From the NCBI GenBank assembly GCA_001598975.1, contig BBXU01003108.1, forward strand, positions 1 through 48,566: a DNA stretch of 48,566 nt, read 5' to 3'. Both the position numbers and the translations under genes were made by a program. The notes beneath the pieces are model-generated. The model searched no databases. It had not been told where the DNA came from and saw only the letters and a program-made list of their open reading frames with translations. The stretch's first letter is position 1; every line of letters begins with the position of its first letter. The DNA is from Parachlorella kessleri (Eukaryota; Chlorophyta; Trebouxiophyceae; Chlorellales; Chlorellaceae). Positions 45,666 through 48,566 of the stretch are shown here, in pieces.

Positions 45666-47809
45666 ATGCAGGCCCTGCAGAAGCCTTTCACCGCCCAGCG
45701 GGCCCAGCTGCAGAAGGCTGCTTCCAGCCGGACCTCCGTCCGCGCTCCTGTGGTTGTGCGTGCCCAGAAGCAGGAGGTGCGGGAGTCTGACTGGCGCTAT
45801 AGCAAGAGCCCAGCAAAGCAGCGGGGCCAGCACTTGCCAATCAAGTCAGAGGCCCCTGGGACCAATGGAGCGCAAGGTTTAGGTTGTACAGCACGCGATC
45901 AGTCATGTCATAGAGTTTGATATTGCAGGTGGACCGCCGTGCCGCCCTGGGTCTGCTAGCTGGTGCCGCTGCCCTGGTCGCCGGTGCCCAGCCCTCTGAG
46001 GCCGCCTATGGCGAGGCTGCCCGTGTTTTCGCCAGCAAGCCCACCAATACCAAGGGTGAGGGTGCAGTACTGCGGAAGCCTATGCAAGGGGCAGCATGTT
46101 GTCGTCCAAGTGCCAATGGTACCGTGGGTGGGGGAAGCGGGCTGAAGTGCTGGCGGTGACCATCACACTGACTTGACAGAATGGCAGGGTGTGCAGTTGG
46201 CTAGCTACGCAAACACCACAAAGCGTCCGAGCCAGGCAAAGCAGAGTGCTGGCTGGGGTCCTCAGGAGGGATAGGAAGCTTAACGTGCATAGCTGTTGCC
46301 TGCAGGCTTCAATGTCTACTCCGGCGAGGGCTTCCAGCTGCTGATCCCCTCCAAGTGGGGCCCCGGCAAGGAGAGGGACTTCCCCAGCACCATCTTCCGG
46401 TGAGGGCACAGGGCCGCTGGGCTGGGAGTACAGTGGCGCACGGTAGCAGCGCGGTGCCATGCTGGACAAGGGAACAACCACAACCTGGGGAAATATGTGG
46501 CTTTTCTCCCTGTTTATAGTTGGAATGCATGTGACAAGAGGGGGTAGACAGCAGTTTGGTGGGTGCCAGCTAGCTGGGCTGTTTACCGACACCAGCCGCA
46601 CCATTTGGAGGTTGTCTCGACGTTGTTCCTGCACGCTGCCCTGCCGCCAGGTACCAGGACTCCTTCGATGACGTGAACAACGTCATCATCAACGTGCAGA
46701 ACGTGTCTGCCTCCAGCATTGAGAGCCTGGGCTCCCCCGAGAAGTTCCTGCAGGACCAGGCATACCTGTTTGGCGAGCAGGCTGCCTTCAAGGGTGCGCA
46801 GCGGCCAAGTGTTTGTCATCACAGGCATACAGTGTAGGGGCCCAGGAGCTGTCAAAGGTTTTTCGCTGCACAGTGTTACAAGTTAACTGGACCCCTCTTA
46901 TGACCTGTGTTATGTGACCGGCGAAGCCAGGCAATCTGGGCTAAGGGAACAGCACGTATTCTGACGATGTCGTGTTGGGCTGACAGGCTTGCGTCTGCGC
47001 ATGGCGTTGTGCTGTGCTGCTGTGCATTGGCCTGCTCCGGGTCCCACCCCGCATGCAACTCATCCTGCCTTCCTGCGCTCCGCCTTGCAACCCGCAGGCG
47101 AGACCAAGTCTGAGGGCGGCTTTGCTCCCAACAAGGTTGCCGCCAACAGCGTGCTGGATGTGGAGGAGGCCACCGACAAGAAGGGCCGCAAGTACTACAA
47201 GTACCATGTGCTGTCCCGCACTGCTGACGACAACGAGGGCGGCCGCCACCAGCTTGTCGCCGCCGCCGTGGCCGACAACAAGCTGTACGTTGCCAAGATC
47301 CAGGTCGGAGACAAGCGGTGGACCAAGGTGAGGAGGACGGCTGGTGAAAGCTCTGAGGGAGGGTTGGGTGTGTGGGTTGGGTGTTTATGGGTTTCCTTTA
47401 GGAGGGGGGGGGTGCAAAAGACCGACCGGCCATCAGATGACTCTCCTTGGTCAAGCTTTATTGTGTGGGACCCTGTCTAAAACTACAAGGACCCTGGTTT
47501 ATTGTACTAGTGACCGTCACTGTGTTGGCTTGTGAATACTCGGGTTGTTCTTATCGCCCAGGTGCGGGCAAAGCTTGAATGAATCCGTGCAACTTCTTAT
47601 CTCAACGTTATGAGGTCAAGAGATTGCCGATTGCTTGGAGCTGTTGTTGTTCGGCGCTGGTGTCAGGTGGATTGAGGTGGGTGTGGGGACTTATGATTAG
47701 GTCTAATTGCGAATCAATAGCACATGATTCGCGATAAGGGCTTGCCTGATGTTTGCAGGGCGAGGACAAGAACGCTCAGGCTGCATGGAACTCCTTCACT
47801 GTGCTCTGA
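45666..47809 (+). CDS. psbP: PsbP, oxygen-evolving enhancer protein 2
   Basis: Six exons join in phase to a 251-aa precursor: 45666-45776, 45929-46055, 46306-46399, 46651-46793, 47098-47327 and 47759-47809. The bipartite transit sequence has a stromal part rich in Gln/Ala/Ser/Arg (SSRTSVRAPVVVRAQ), then a lumenal part with twin Arg (VDRRAALGLLAGAAALVAGA), a Tat-type signal, and a cleavage site after EA in PSEAAYGEAARVF. The mature domain has GFNVYSGEGFQLLIPSKWG, KERDFPSTIFRYQDSFDD, NVIINVQNVSASSIESLG, KKGRKYYKYHVLSRTADD and ends EDKNAQAAWNSFTVL. PsbP sits on the lumenal side of photosystem II and stabilises the manganese cluster by retaining Ca and Cl. Here PsbP is nuclear-encoded. Confidence 0.96.
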
Positions 47810-48299
47810 AGCACCGGCGGTAGCAGCGGTGGCAGCCTTGCGGGATGCTGGCGGGCGTGAGAGCTTGGAAGCGGGATGGGCTTGGCAATGGCTAGGAGCT
47901 TGGAAGAGGGCGCAAAGGCGACAGCAGCAGCCTTAGCCTTGCGCTATGCCAATGCGGGTGGCCGATTTACGGCGCCTGGTGGACTGTGGGGATGCGTTTG
48001 GTTGTGCTTGGGAAGTGCCAGTGTCTGGCCTGCAAGAGCAGGGAGTTGCTGGTCAGGCCTGGGCAGTGTAGCAGGTTTAGAATCACACCTGAGAAGAACA
48101 AATCGGCCCTTGTCATTTTTGGTACGTCATGTGTGTGTAAGCTCCGGTGTTCTCCCTTGTGCGTGTGATTTCATCAGAGGTACTGTTGTTTCAGTAACAA
48201 GTTAGCAGCATAAACGCACCGCAAGCCCACAAATCTGCTGTTGAGTCTAAGGAGGAGGCAACCTTGGGGGACAACAGTACATCTGTACGGAGCAGTATA
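47810..48299. other. PsbP 3' flank
   Basis: About 490 bp downstream of the PsbP stop, probably holding its 3'UTR. No other coding or RNA feature is visible. Confidence 0.45.
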
Positions 48300-48566
48300 C
48301 GTGCTCTTCCAGTGGCCTAGGCTATTCTCGTATTCGAGAAGAGAACTAATGGATCAGAAATCAAGCAAGACTGAGGAGCATAACTTCATAGACTCTGTCA
48401 GCCCAGTATATCCGTACACCTCTCTGACCGCATTACCTGCCACCCTAAATAAACTCAGGCAAGCCCCAGAGCATAACGGTTCGTACAGCTCAACTACAAC
48501 TCTCACACCCTCTTCGAGATACCTGCCACCCATGCTAACAACTGCATCGCCCTTGTCACTACAGGC
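48300..48566 (+). repeat. Dispersed repeat copy 9, longest element, runs off the window
   Basis: Begins CTCTTCCAGTGGCCTAGGCT, continues with a small palindrome TATTCTCGTATTCGAGAAGA, AGAACTAATGGATCAGAAAT, GAGCATAACTTCATAGACTC, CTGTCAGCCCAGTATATCCG, GCATTACCTGCCACCCTAAA, then body units with CAACTCTCACACCCTCTTCG and CTGCCACCCATGCTAACAAC. It joins the head, the variant body and the standard body in one copy and therefore best shows the order of the full element. Confidence 0.8.

Noticed and set aside
48300..48440. tRNA-derived SINE or tRNA gene
   Set aside because: I could not find A-box and B-box sequences at proper spacing, nor a cloverleaf, nor a 3' A or simple-sequence tail.

Overview
The window looks like nuclear DNA of a green alga (Chlorophyta). 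It is GC-rich, and its genes are split into many short exons by GT-AG introns whose acceptors usually read (T/C)GCAG|G. Two genes encode plastid proteins: PsbP of photosystem II and an EGY-type S2P metalloprotease. The rest are eukaryotic housekeeping families. There are no operons, Shine-Dalgarno sites or bacterial-style gene strings. I cannot name the genus. An RPGRIP1L-type ciliary transition-zone scaffold suggests a lineage that builds, or recently built, flagella.

Layout from left to right: (1) 541-3328 (-), an EBS/SHL-type BAH-PHD chromatin reader; (2) 3387-4376 (+), an unrecognised small gene, head-to-head with the reader; (3) 4389-5719 (-), a class II aldolase/adducin-fold protein, tail-to-tail with gene 2; (4) 6431-10362 (+), a type II membrane O-fucosyltransferase-like enzyme; (5) 11069-19317 (-), an RPGRIP1L-like coiled-coil/C2 protein; (6) 19603-21235 (+), EMC8/9; (7) about 21440-22170 (-), exon-like pieces of a possible small membrane protein; (8) 22441-27423 (-), the EGY protease; (9) 28246-32434 (-), an AP180/CALM clathrin assembly protein; (10) 32829-35247 (+), an SRSF1-type SR splicing factor; (11) 37482-41300 (-), a short-chain dehydrogenase/reductase; (12) 42102-44326 (+), a PWWP-domain protein; (13) 45666-47809 (+), PsbP.

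Most neighbours alternate in orientation, giving compact divergent promoters (58 bp between the start codons of genes 1 and 2, 285 bp for genes 5 and 6, 394 bp for genes 9 and 10) and tightly convergent 3' ends. The genes do not form a pathway; they are an ordinary neighbourhood of unrelated nuclear genes.

For eight genes I reconstructed complete exon sets in which every exon junction keeps phase and the total length is a multiple of three: BAH-PHD 236 aa, aldolase 264 aa, fucosyltransferase 543 aa, EMC8 236 aa, EGY 616 aa, AP180 665 aa, SR 272 aa and SDR 346 aa, plus PsbP at 251 aa as a ninth. Several of these differ from any single open reading frame because key exons are as short as 31-60 nt.

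The least expected features are a dispersed and locally tandem repeat family found at nine or more places, an in-frame duplicated 5' splice site in the EGY gene, two apparent GC-AG introns, a perfect hairpin in a divergent promoter, and two sets of exon-like sequence I could not assign to a known family.
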